DNA of 64,000 nt from the NCBI RefSeq assembly GCF_000003195.3, contig NC_012878.2, positions 40,820,987-40,884,986 of the forward strand. The letters are read 5' to 3'. The stretch comes from Sorghum bicolor. Its lineage: Eukaryota; Streptophyta; Magnoliopsida; Poales; Poaceae. Under the pieces are notes generated by a model. The model did not search any database, had not been told where the DNA came from, and was given only the letters and a program-made list of their open reading frames with translations. Position numbers and translations under genes: made by a program. Below, in pieces: positions 46,127-57,349 of this stretch (positions are counted from its first letter, which is position 1; each line of letters begins with the position of its first letter).

Positions 46127-48249
46127 TGTAACACCCAAAATTTTGATTTCAATTAATAGGAATTAATTTGATTTATTTAATTATTTTTTTGTGAGCATTT
46201 AAATCTAGCAAATACATAATTTTGTGGGAATTAAAATTCATCATAGGTTTAGTAACCTTGATTGTGCATTCATGCTGAGAATAGCATTTTTTTTGTGTGT
46301 GTTGTTTGTTTCTGTTTTTATCTTATTTGTTTATGTTCAAAAATTCTCTTTGGGAATGATTTGCAAAAGGAAATAAAAAGAAAAGAAAAAAGGGGAGGAG
46401 CCCCAGGAAACCAGCCGAAGCCCATTCCTTCCCCCCCGCGCAGGCCGCTCTCCGGCCCAGCAGACCGGCCCAGCGTGCGCGCCTCCCCTCCCTTCCTCCT
46501 TGTCTCATTAATCTTTGGGCCCACATGTCAGCTGAATCATCCCCTACCTCCAGCCGTGTTCGAGCAGGAGACTTTCTTCGGCCGAATCGATCTCGAAACC
46601 CTAGGATTTCCTTCCCAAGGAGGCAAACCGAGCCCTATAAAGTTCTTTCCCAGGAGCCGCGGACTCCTTTTGCATCCAAACCGCAAAAACCAAACCCTAG
46701 GTGCCCTATTTGAGCTTGATTGGATCTCGCCGAGCAAAGTTCTTCTCGCCGCCACCGCAAGCTCCATACGCGCGTCCTCGGCCTTAGAAAGGTGCTTAGG
46801 TGAGCTCGGGGTGAGCTTCTCTTCCGCCCGGCGTTTTTCTTTTGTTCCCTAGCGACCGGAAATGGGAGATCAGTGGCGCCGGTGAGCTTCAAGGGCTCCG
46901 GCCATGGCGCCACCGCGCCGGAGCTGACAGCCGGTCGGCCGGCCGTCGCGTGGTTTCCCCTGCGCGTTTTCAGCCGTTCGATCGAGATCCGATGCGCCAG
47001 AACAGAAGATACCACTTCAGGGGTTATTTTGCTAAAGAGACCCCCAGGATCTGAGGAATCAACCCGCCGTCCCTTGGCGTATCCTCTGTTTTACGCTTTC
47101 TAGGTTTTGAAAACATATTTCCGATCGGCTTCATTCAAAATACGTTTTCACTATTTACAGAAATGCCACTAATTTTGTATTGCTTATAAAATGCTCATAT
47201 TAACTCTATTTTTGTCCATTCAAATTTTGTTAGATTCGTATTCACGTGGTCTACATGTTAGAAGTATCATTTCACTATTTTGAAACTTTTTAAATTTGCA
47301 GTAGCATTTAGTTAATTATTTATCTATAGGAAATCTTGGAAAATTCATAACTTCTACGTTTTAATTCCGATTTTCGTGAACTTTACGTTTGTGTGATCAT
47401 AGCGCTGCGTAGATTATTTTTATAAACTTTTATCTTTGATTTCCCACTGTTTGGTGTATTGTTATAATTATAGCTTGTTTGCTTCGTGTATGATTGTCTA
47501 CATTGGACTGTGTGTTGTTGATTGATGATTGGGATTAGACGGTGAGCCGTACGTTGGTGATCAAGATCAAGCCTTTGAAGACCAGCAGGCTCAGGAGAGT
47601 TTTGATCAAGGCAAGTATAACTTGCGATCATCCTTGTTACCTACACACTTTTAATACATATATCATATGCATGTGTCCACCTTGATGACCTTAGCAAAAT
47701 CATAGATGATTGTTATCCTGAATTCCTTGTTACCTATTTGGATATGCATTTGGGTAGTTCTTGCTAGTGCTTGATTATGAATCCATGATCTTGTAACATG
47801 AATACTTGAATATACAATAAACAATAAAATAAGCTTTCTAGCAACTTGAATATAAAGGGTGGAAAGAACTCTGGGTTTTGCTGGATTTATCTTGACCCTC
47901 CATAAGGACTTATCCGTTGGCAAAAGCTAGGACAACTTGTACAACCATGAGGGCTACATGGCTCTAGCTTTAGCTCATGCTAATGATGATGCTTGGAATG
48001 AGGACTACCGTTATGAGTACTAGGTTTGGAGTCAACCAGTTAACAGTGTCCCTGTGTGGTGCTTCCGTCGAGAGCGTTGTTTATCTCATGTTATTTTTGT
48101 GTAAGACTATGTGATTTATTATTGTTCCGCTATGTAATAAACACTGCAATGGTATGTTTGAGATTTGTCTACTTATGTGTGCAACTGTTTCTGGGGCACA
48201 TGTGAGTCTTTTATGCATCCTATTTTGTTCTTAAAATATGGGTGTGACA
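46127..48249 (+). repeat. element D 3' LTR with ~631-bp internal deletion
   Basis: 2123 bp against 2754 in the 5' LTR. Sequence jumps from TTTAGCTCA to TGCTAATGATGATGC at about 47978, skipping what is 40074-40704 in the 5' LTR. Both ends and the TSD are intact. Confidence 0.92.
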
Positions 48250-48337
48250 TCCACAAGCACAGCCTAGGGAATAGTCGATGAGTCCCCGAGCATAGCTTGT
48301 TGACTGGACTAAGCTTCTGAAAAATAAATATGGAGAA
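48250..48337. mobile_element. element H, right fragment
   Basis: Resumes the 80-bp repeat series after the TCCAC TSD (GAGTCCCCGAGCATAGC) and is then cut at 48338 by the LTR of element F. Confidence 0.4.
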
Positions 48338-50132
48338 TGTTGACACTTCTTATTGACACTAGTAGAGGAGAGGTTAACTACTATCCTAACAGAGGTACTA
48401 GAAGCCACCTAAAGTGAGGCTAGAGTTAGCTAGTCTACTAATGCCTAGTGGGATTGTCAATCCCAACACTAATAGGGCCAACAGGAGTGATTGCAATCTA
48501 TATAAGATGAATGGGATTTGCAAGCGTAGAAAACTACCGTGTGTAGCACTTCGCTTGGAGAGTAACTAGGTGTCAATTTATAATTTCCAAAGGAAGGCTA
48601 GGGAGATGTGGTGGAGTTGGGAAAGAATAGATAATCAGAGTTAGGAATGGTATGGAATGGGTTGGCTAGCAAGAATGGATGGATGGGTAAGTCGATATGT
48701 GGATGGTTGATGGATAAGAAAATAAAAATCTAATCTACTAACTAACCTAAGGGGGTTGAGGGATAAATAAGAGCAGTAGTAGTCTAGGGAACTAAGTATA
48801 GTATAATACTAGTTATTCAAATCAAGAAAGGAGATTTACCCGTCCTGAACTCACCGTATGGTTGATCAGGCACGAAGCACAACGAGCCTTATGTTTTAAG
48901 AACTAGACCGAACATGGGGGACTACATAGACAATCAGGGTTGTCACCACCTGGTGTTACCCCATCTATCCGTGGGTCTAGCCGTATCTGATGGTAAGCCT
49001 ATGGCCTAAGCACCACGCTTAATCTATATTCCTACTATCTTTACCCGAGCTCTCAAGTAAAGACACCCTAACTAGACGACAGAGCAAGTCCTCAACTTAA
49101 ACAATTAACACTAAACTAAGCAACCTACTGCCACAGAATCAAGCACCTATGCTCACTAATGATATCATCATAAAAACTAAGTACTTGAAAGGTAAACTAT
49201 CAAGATAGCACTCAAATACTGAAAGTAGATGATAAATGATAAATGATAAATAAATGAGTACTAAGATAGAAAAGGTATAATACCATAATGGAGAGGAGGA
49301 AGACTCTTCCCGACTCAAAGCTAAGCTACGCCTGGCTACTCTTCCCACTTACAACTCTGAGCTACTAGAGCTAGGCTAAGCTAGACATAGAGAGGCTCTA
49401 GAGCTAAGCCAGGCTACCTTAGCTGGGAACTACTTGAGACTACTACACTAACACTTGCTCTACTAAGCTCTATGCTCTATGCTTGTGCTCTTCTTGTGTT
49501 CTCTTCTTTTCCCTGAATGAAACAGGTGCTGAGAGGGTCCTTTTATAGGCTAGAGAGTCTTCTGCCAGAAGGAGCTCACAGGGGGGTGAAGTGGAGTGGC
49601 GGGTGCCAAAGTGAGGTGGCGGGCGCCACTCCCCTCTGGTAGCCACCAGGGATCAATGGCAGGCGCCACCCTTGAGTTACTGCCTTAGCTCCCAACAGTC
49701 CAGATGAGCTCCCAAAGTCAGTTTCAGGCAGGACACATGTCGAAACATCATTTTTTCACGTGTTGGAACACCATAATCTATGTGACATCATTTTCTTGCC
49801 ATTGGATCAAACTATCTTAACATTGGATGCCTCAGATGGACTCCTAGAGGTGTCACACGGATCACTGACATGGTTTGCCACGCTGGGGTTGGCGCCTGCT
49901 AGGTGGGCCCGGCAGCCGCCACCCTGGCTGGCCCATGTAGTGCCAGGTGTGGTGGGTTGTTCTAGGTGGGTCCAATTCGCTCTTTTTCTTGTTATTTCCT
50001 ACATAAAAGTAAATTTCTTTGTACATGTGGAACTAGGTAAGTAATAAGCAAAATATGCACATGATCATGTTGAATTACCATGGTTTTGGATGAAATGTTG
50101 ATGGTCAAAACGAGTGTTAAGGACCATCAACA
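48338..50132 (-). repeat. element F 3' LTR
   Basis: + strand TGTTGACAC...CCATCAACA, 1795 bp, inverted TGTTGA/TCAACA ends. A polypurine tract adjoins at 50133 and a minus-strand TATA box lies inside. The partner LTR is out of the window, so the ends rest on terminal motifs. Confidence 0.72.
49541..49547 (-). promoter_or_regulatory. TATA box of element F LTR
   Basis: Minus strand reads GCCTATAAAAGGACCC, a canonical TATA context and consistent with minus orientation. Confidence 0.6.
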
Positions 50133-50148
50133 AGTTCCCCAAGCTACC
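50133..50148 (-). other. element F polypurine tract
   Basis: Minus strand GGTAGCTTGGGGAACT directly abutting the LTR, followed inside by CTTGAGGACAAGCAAA, a phrase typical of Athila/Tat 3' ends in grasses. Confidence 0.65.
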
Positions 50149-50288
50149 CTTTGCTTGTCCTCAAGCAAAATGCGTGTTTAGCATAAAAGAGTTGGATTAG
50201 GCATTTCTTTAATAAAGTAACTTTGTAAAGTCTACTAATTCAAAACCATGCTTTTTATAGCAAAAGGAGTGGTTTTGAGTTTTACCAA

Positions 50289-50314
50289 CACTACTAAATT
50301 TTTACCCTATTGCA
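50289..50314 (+). repeat. CACTA left terminal inverted repeat
   Basis: 26 bases identical to the reverse complement of 55449-55474; one further flanking A also matches. Confidence 0.95.
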
Positions 50315-50640
50315 TCAAGGCCTCTTATATCAAATACAAATCTAATGCAAGAGGTGGACGCTATTGCATCAATTTTAGAAATTTGATGCAATATGTCGTT
50401 CTTATTGCATCGAAAATTAGATGGATGCCATAATAATTCTTGTCGATGCAATAGCTATGATCTATCACATCATTTCAAACAAGGGATGCAATAGGTAGAA
50501 ATTATTGCATCAGACACTGTTGGTTGCGTTAGTACTTATTTGTCGATGCATTATGTTGGTTGTGTTGCACTGGTTTAGAATATGGATGCAATTAGGAAGT
50601 ACTGTTGCAACAGATTTGTGTTTGATGCAAGGTTAAATAA
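50306..50640. repeat. CACTA left subterminal repeat cluster
   Basis: At least ten copies of GATGCAAT(A)/(T)ATTGCATC-type motifs in both orientations, often in inverted pairs. In En/Spm elements such repeats bind the TnpA-type protein. Confidence 0.85.
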
Positions 50641-50691
50641 AAAGTGAATTGTTAGTGTTTGATGCAAGGTTAAATAAAAAGTGAATTGTTA
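50618..50691. repeat. 37-bp perfect tandem duplication
   Basis: Units 50618-50654 and 50655-50691 are identical, each including one GATGCAAGG subterminal motif. Confidence 0.9.
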
Positions 50692-51718
50692 ATTTTAAAA
50701 AAATAGCACTTGTAAGAGGAGACGAACCTGTGCCCTTTGGTTTGTTCACGTCATGCATAACCACTAGGCTAGTTATTTGTATTTGCATGGACTAGTATAT
50801 AAATTCTTTTATACTACTATCGAATCATGTTTGGACTCTATATGTATTTACGTAAGATCTGTTTTCTCATTGTTTTTGTTTTTGGTCCGACGTACGTGGG
50901 CGAGGGGACCAGCAGGCGACGCTGCGCATCGTCCCGCTGGCTCTAGGAGGTGAAGCGACGCTGCATACTCCTACTGGCCATAGGTGGCGCATCTTCTACT
51001 GCTAAGCTGTGTCAACACCGCATCCTGCCGCTGACCAAGGAGACACAGCTTCTGTTGATGATCTGCACCAGACGACGCCGCATCCTCTTGCTGACCCTAA
51101 CTAGGAGGTGCATCTCCTGCTGCGTCCTTGCTCCTTGTGCCGATCAAGCTTAGGCTGTCGCGGCGATCGAGCAGGCCCCTGTGCCGATTTCTGCAGCAAA
51201 TCATCTATCAGTTCGTCAATAGTCATCTGGTCATTAGCCGATCTGTCCTAGCTTGTCGGTATTTTTTCATTGAATCATTTTTAACTAAATTAATTATTTC
51301 GGACTTGTAGTACTCAGTACTCATGTAGTCATATTTTTCTTCTAATTTAGTTGTTAGAATCTTAGAGTGATCCTCGATAATTATGAAATATGTTAATTAA
51401 ATTGAAACTATGTTTACTAGATTTGTTTTTGCTTTGCAAGATAAATTAGTACATATATATATATTATAAGATTTATATATAGTCTAGAGAGTACGTACAT
51501 GTTAATTTTGTCATACATTCGTTTGTTTTTTTATATTATTGTTCTTGCTGCGTATTTAAATAAGGTGCTGCCCTAATTTTCTATTATGGTAAAAATATTA
51601 ATTGTTAGAAGTAGGTTGTTATAATCGATCAATCATATTGCTATTTACTTTGACTTTGTTTGCAACACGTAGCATGTACTTATTTATCTTTGCGTGTGTT
51701 TGTCAGGTGTTGGAAACA

Positions 51719-53479
51719 ATGTCACATGAGGGTACTAGTTGGATGCGGCTGCATAAGGCATCTGCAGAGTGGCAACAAGGATTAACAGATTTTCATGATA
51801 GCACCTTCGGAGGCAGCTCGAAAGGAGGAACGACACCATGTCCATGTTCAGCATGTCGCCCCATGTCATTCAGAAAACGGTCAGATATCCAGAACCATTT
51901 GCTTAGGAAAGGTTTTGATGAAAGCTAAATTAATTCTTTGTAATATCTAAATTGTTCATAATTTGTTGGTCATGAGAAGGTTAGGTGGAACATTGAGAAC
52001 AATGATGTTGAGAAGGCTAGGATATGGAAGATTGCAAAGGAGCGTTACAGAGGATGGCGAGCTCAATTGAGTTCCACATACAAGGCATACGATAGTTACC
52101 ATCAAAGAATGAGACATAATCCAGAAGATTTGGACATTGTCGAGTGGCACTACTTGGTGTTATATTTTGGAAGTGACAAATTTTAGGTTCCAGACCTCTG
52201 ACATATATGTCATTATTTTCTGTATTTGTTTATATATGTAAGTATTGCTTTGTTCGTTACTACTCTACATGTCATATAGTTAACTCATGAGTTATCTGAA
52301 CAAGTTTTTTTCTGCTGTAAATATGTTACGTGAATGATATAATTATCTATCCTCAAACTACCGTGTTCAGTCCTCTCTTTGTCCTTGTGTTCGGTATCTC
52401 TTGAATGTGATATAATTTTTTAAAATGCTAGTGCTCAACTGTCCATTGCTTTTTAGCTCTCAACATGTTTTGCTAAGCAAACATATTTCCATGATTAACA
52501 TGGACTTCGATGTTTAGAGGAAGTAAGCAGTACATGAATCTAATTGATATAGTTCGATTTCCAAAGTATCCATTTTACCTAATTCTTATTTTACTTGAAC
52601 TGCAACTACTATTGCTACTTGCTAAAGCTAAAAACACTAACTGTGTTCTTAAATTTAGGAAAGCACCTTCTCCAAAATTGTAGAGAGAATTGAGTTGGAC
52701 GCTTCTAGGATTTCAAAGGAACAAGAAAGGCACATTCTTCGTGAAACCTACAAGGAAACCAATGGATGCAGGAGCAGGAAAGGTCCTGGACATGGATACT
52801 TGGCAAAGTATCCGACCCGAAGCCAACTGATGAATGAACAAATTGAAGAGCAAGCTCGTGTAGCTGCATTAGCAGCAGCAGCCCAACAGAAGAATACTGA
52901 GATGCAAGCTAAGGTACATAAGTTAAAAGAACAGCTTTCCGTTGAAGCCGCTGAGAGGGAGAAAGACAGAAAAAATTCAGCAGCTAGAACAACAACTGGA
53001 GAGTACAGGTAACAAGATTACAGAAGAACTAGGGCAAGAGTTTTTTCGCTAATCAAACAACAGAATCAAGCACCGCCTTTGGTAATAATTCTAATTATCA
53101 ACTGTAAGCAATATCATGTATTTTAACAATGCTTCAGTGCTAATGTTTCTTCTTATAACTCCAATGCAAGAATGCTGCACCAACCACTACAGCCCCTCAG
53201 CCTGAAGAAACAACCCCTCAGCCTGAAGAATTCACTACCAATACTACTAGTATTGATAATAAAGTTAGTGAAAATGAAGTTGCAGATTTAGCACAGGTAT
53301 TATTTTTTGATAAATGGAAACTGCAATGTAATGGATACATACATTTAATCTTGAGGTCATGTGTGCATCTTTTTTTCACTATGAAGGCTGGTACAGAAAC
53401 TACCCTGGCCACACATAATGAACCTTCTAATGGACCTACTGTTGTTCCCACCCCCAGTCAAGGACCAGAACATGTGTAA
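51719..53479 (+). CDS. CACTA-borne chimeric gene: transposase-associated domain plus Ptta-like/coiled-coil region
   Basis: First exon ATG 51719-51928: MSHEGTSWMRLHKAS..., then PCPCSACRPMSFRKRSDIQN, HLLRKGF; the CPC..C...HL..KGF pattern is that of the transposase-associated domain at the N-terminus of TnpD-type CACTA transposases. About 50 bp later in the same phase comes a segment to 52186 (VEKARIWKIAKERYRGWRAQ, EDLDIVEWHYLVLYF) like the plant Ptta/En/Spm domain, ending in a TAG where a CAG is expected. An AG acceptor leads into 52659-53008 (ISKEQERHILRETYKETNG, then an Ala/Gln/Glu coiled coil). Later exons (~53172-53296, ~53388-53479) have duplicated PQPEE repeats and a stop at 53477. Splice sites between segments are approximate. 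No DDE catalytic region lies between them, so the gene is probably an internally deleted or TnpA-like relic. Confidence 0.5.
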
Positions 53480-54951
53480 CAGGTAATATCAGTTTTTTGT
53501 CTATGTTTGTACCTCTACTGTTTGGGCAGCATATGCAGTTTTGATTGTGAATTTATTTTTGAGGTGGAAATAATGTTTTCTATGGTTTTAATTAATACCA
53601 AAGTTGTGGATAATTATCTTATCTTGGTTGTGATAAATTTTCATGTTCCTAGGTCTGATGGTTTATGAGTTACATGCTTAATAAGTTTGTTGTCTAGTTT
53701 TGATTGTATTTCGGGACAATTCTAAAAACTTTACAAAATTCACCATGTTAATTTGATTTTCTGAAAAACATGTCAATACAAAAGTTGTAGACAATTCATG
53801 TATCTATCTGCTTCTAAACGTTCATGGTAATTGACCCTATGGTTTGCATACCATAGCTGTGCAAAGTTAGGTGATACATTTGGTTGCTCTGTGTCTTGAC
53901 ATGATAGATTTCTGTACTTATGTAATTTCGACCTGTTAAACTTGAGAATAATGTTTGTATGATTGAAGATGAAATGTAGGCAATTCCATAAGATTTCTAG
54001 AATGTCTTGCTGCATGTCAGTTGGACATGTAAATCTCTAGTTATGATTTATTTACTTGACTACTGCATGTATACCTATAGTTGAACAGATTCATAGAAAT
54101 GCTAAAGTGGTGATTGCTCCTTCAAATCTTCTAGTTTTTGCAGACCGTAGCAGACAGTGTATTATTGACCAAACAAATGAGAATCCCACCTTGTCGCCTA
54201 ACTCACAGCAATGCCAACAGATCACTTTTCACAAATGACAAAGGCAGTAATGAGTTAGTGAGATTTATTACATCACATACATTGAGGAATAGTGCTGCAA
54301 ATAAAAAGCAAGATACAAGAAAGAAAGGAGGAAAGATATGAGCTGGAAATCTTATACATGAATCATGTGTCATCTTGAGTTGTTGTCCAGATTATTGACA
54401 TGAACTTTGTCCACTTATACATGTATGTTTCTGTATGATATAATATGGAAGATGGAATATCTATTCTCTTCTTTCATTTATCTGGTATAGAACAACCTTT
54501 CTTTTGCATGGGCTATGAGCTGGGAAACTTATAGATGACAAATATTATTTTCATTATATTTCATGTGTTGTCTATTTTTGGTTCCACTGTGTGATCAACT
54601 ATATATTACTAATGAATGTCATTTTGACTTTTTTAGGACAACCAACCTTGAGGGAGTCTTGGCAAGCTGAATTGAATCAAATATTGTGCAACGAGAAAGA
54701 TGTCATGTTCACCTATGCTAAGAGACATGTATTTTTGTTTATGATTGCCTTTTTGTAACATAAGTTAGTGGTTTGTAATGCGCTTTGAACTTTACAATTA
54801 TCTTCTCTGAAGTAGGCAGGCCTTTGACTTCCTTATATTGTACAAACTATTGAATGGTGATGATCCAAGTTATTAATATGATTGCCTTTCTGTGCCATTG
54901 AATTTTGTAATTTTATGAATTTTTGTGCAATTAATTCATTCTGTTCCCATA
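53480..54951. other. CACTA interior, no gene seen
   Basis: AT-rich; short frames (53773-54015, 54056-54341) lack domains. May hold 3' exons or untranslated sequence of the upstream gene. Confidence 0.45.
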
Positions 54952-55440
54952 AACACAACATCAATGCAATAGTTCCTTGTGCATCGAACCTCATGTCGAT
55001 GCAATAGTTTGTATTGCATCGAAGCTCATGTCGTTGTAATAGTTTGTATTGCACCCAACCTCACATCGATGCAATAGTTTGCATTGCATTGAACATAAAG
55101 TCGATGCAATAGTTCATATTGCACCGAACCAAAATAGTCATGCAATAGGTTCTATTGCATCAAACAAAATATTGATGCAATATACACTATTGCACCCAAC
55201 GTTAGTCGTTGCAATTGATGTATTGCATCAATATGATTTTGATGCAATAAGCTATTGCATCTCTCATTTTTGATGCAAGAGATAACGGATGAATGATGCA
55301 ATAGTTGCTTCTCACATCAGCCACAACAAACCGATGCGAAAGGATATTGCATCAAGACCACTTGCATCGGCTCCCATCAAATGAGAAATTGATGAGATAC
55401 TGAGCTATCGCATCAATTTTAGCCCTATAACTTCAAAAAT
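54952..55440. repeat. CACTA right subterminal repeat cluster
   Basis: More than fifteen GATGCAATAG / TATTGCATCG motifs in alternating orientation, several as short hairpins (e.g. GATGCAATAG then TATTGCATCG about 5 bp apart near 54992-55020). The repeats make frames on both strands meaningless. Confidence 0.9.
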
Positions 55441-55448
55441 TAGGGCAG

Positions 55449-55474
55449 TGCAATAGGGTAAAAATTTAGTAGTG
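55449..55474 (-). repeat. CACTA right terminal inverted repeat
   Basis: Ends ATTTAGTAGTG; reverse complement identical to 50289-50314. Confidence 0.95.
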
Positions 55475-57349
55475 TCATAGTTGTGTGGGGCCTTTTAGCT
55501 TTTCACTTTGATCATACAAAAGTAAGATAGAGCAATAGGTAGGAACTTTTACCTTGCTTTAGTTAAGCTAAGACTCTATGTTGAGGGTTTTGAAATTTTG
55601 GAAAACAAGGCTTGCTTTAGTTCCTCCAATGGCTCACTCGATCGCTCAGTGGTGTTTGATAAATCTCACTAAGGCTAGAAGTTATAGCCTTTATTACCTA
55701 CATCCTTGTGTTGTGTATATTGTTAAGCTAGACACTTAGATCACTAGGAGCAACAAGTCATGCAAAGAAGATCAAGATATGGTGAAGGTGGTTGGTTTAA
55801 TTAAAGGTGGGAAAGGAATGAAGGAAAGATACTCCTTAAGACTTCCTCATGTCTCTTGAAAGGGGATATGGTTGCTATGGATAACTCTTTTTTTGATAAA
55901 TAAATGATAAGGACAGGAATGTGTCCTCACATTTCTTTTGGGCTATATGCCTCATATAAGTATCTCTTTCTCTCTTTTTTTAGCAAGCCGTATCCTTCTC
56001 CTTTTAGAGACTGATTGTTGAGGAATTTTTCTGTGTCTCAACAATATGGAGTATACAGGGGAAAGGATAGATGCGTATTTCCAGTGTAGAAATAGCAAGG
56101 GGCTAGAAATGGGATGTATGGATGCTTTTGAAAATCTCTAGGGTAGAGAATAGGCAATAATTTGGTGGTTGCAAACTTCCAGAATGGATAGTAGACAATA
56201 GTAATAGGTGTAAGTGGGATCTTGATAAAAAGGCATGACAAGTTTCTCTACTTAAATCAATAAGGTCTAACAAAAATCACACTAACAAGAGCTTTTTATG
56301 GTGGCTTCGTATCTAATGGATGTGTATATATTGCTAGTGGTAGGACAGGGAAAAACACCATAGAGGAACTTTGGCATAATTTGGGATTTTCTTAAAATAA
56401 AACTTCAGACTTTATCTTAACTCTTCTTTAGGCAAGTTAAAAGATTTACCCTAACTCTACTACACCTCATCTTACTAGGCATAACTGAGATCAAGAATAT
56501 GCAACCCACAAAACTTAGATTTATAGCAAACATATTCTCCCAAAACTATAGTGGCAGGAATTGCATAGGAGACTTGTGCATTGTTATTCAGAGCAATGAT
56601 TTATTATTTCCAACATATTAACATGGGTTCAACAGAATTTGAAGCAGGATTACTTTTTAGGTTAAGCATGATAAATGGTAATATATATAATCAAGCTAAC
56701 CATGTCCTTAATAAGATATAGTAATAAATGTAAAGTTAGAAAAGTAAAGGAGCAATGATAAGGATATACCTTAGTTGTTGGATGACCTCCCCCAAGCTAG
56801 CTTGTTGCTGATTGTAGAGCTTCTTCTCTCAGACTGGTATCCTTTGCTTTCATTTATTTGATTTAAAAAGGGAAACCTAACTACTACTTGATGATATAGC
56901 TTAAGGCTATTCATATTTTATTTGAAATGGAAACTAAATGAGATAACATAAGGCCCTCTCATGATTAAAAAGAAATTTGGGAATCTAAACCTATTAACTA
57001 AAAAAATTGAGATAGCGAAATAGTGCTACTCATGAAACCTAACAATCTACGGGGTTTTGTGAGCAAGTAGAAGGGCTTCTCACAAATGGTTGTTTTGAAC
57101 TTGCAAACTTTCTTGTGGTTGTTTCAAGGACATCTTTCTTTCTCTCTCTCTCTCTCTCTCTCTTTATTTTGTTATTATCTATTTTTATTTATTTATTTCT
57201 CTTTTTTGATCTATTCACTTGTATGCAAGAAAAGCTTAAATTTTTATTTTATTTTTATTGTTTTTTATATGCAATGAACAGATAAACCTAATTTAAATGC
57301 AATGCTCAATTTAAAGGCAAAACTTAAATGTGGAATGTAAATGCAGAAT
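55475..57349 (-). other. element F internal region between protease and 3' LTR, noncoding
   Basis: AT-rich, with a (TC)n tract near 57139-57163 and a second TCCCCCAAGCTAGCTTG phrase near 56790. No RT, RNase H or integrase motif in any frame I inspected. Confidence 0.6.

Larger units (their letters stand above)
38224..48249 (+). mobile_element. element D: decayed Tekay-type chromovirus
   Basis: TGTAACACCC at 38224 to GGGTGTGACA at 48249 with exact TSD TCCAC at 38219-38223 and 48250-48254. Order: 5' LTR, iMet-like PBS, leader, gag-pol, polypurine tract, 3' LTR. Pol wording matches element B closely and ends in the same chromodomain. It is 10026 bp, with a shortened 3' LTR and many coding lesions. 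Confidence 0.93.
50289..55474 (+). mobile_element. CACTA (En/Spm) DNA transposon, 5186 bp
   Basis: Perfect 26-bp terminal inverted repeats starting CACTACTAAATTTTTACC, at 50289-50314 and 55449-55474. Both ends carry clustered subterminal GATGCAATAG/CTATTGCATC motifs, the architecture of CACTA elements. Inside are a short exon with a transposase-associated domain and exons of a Ptta-like/coiled-coil gene, but no transposase catalytic core. Flanking 3-mers are CAA and TCA, so the usual 3-bp TSD is not seen. It is inserted in element F. Confidence 0.88.
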
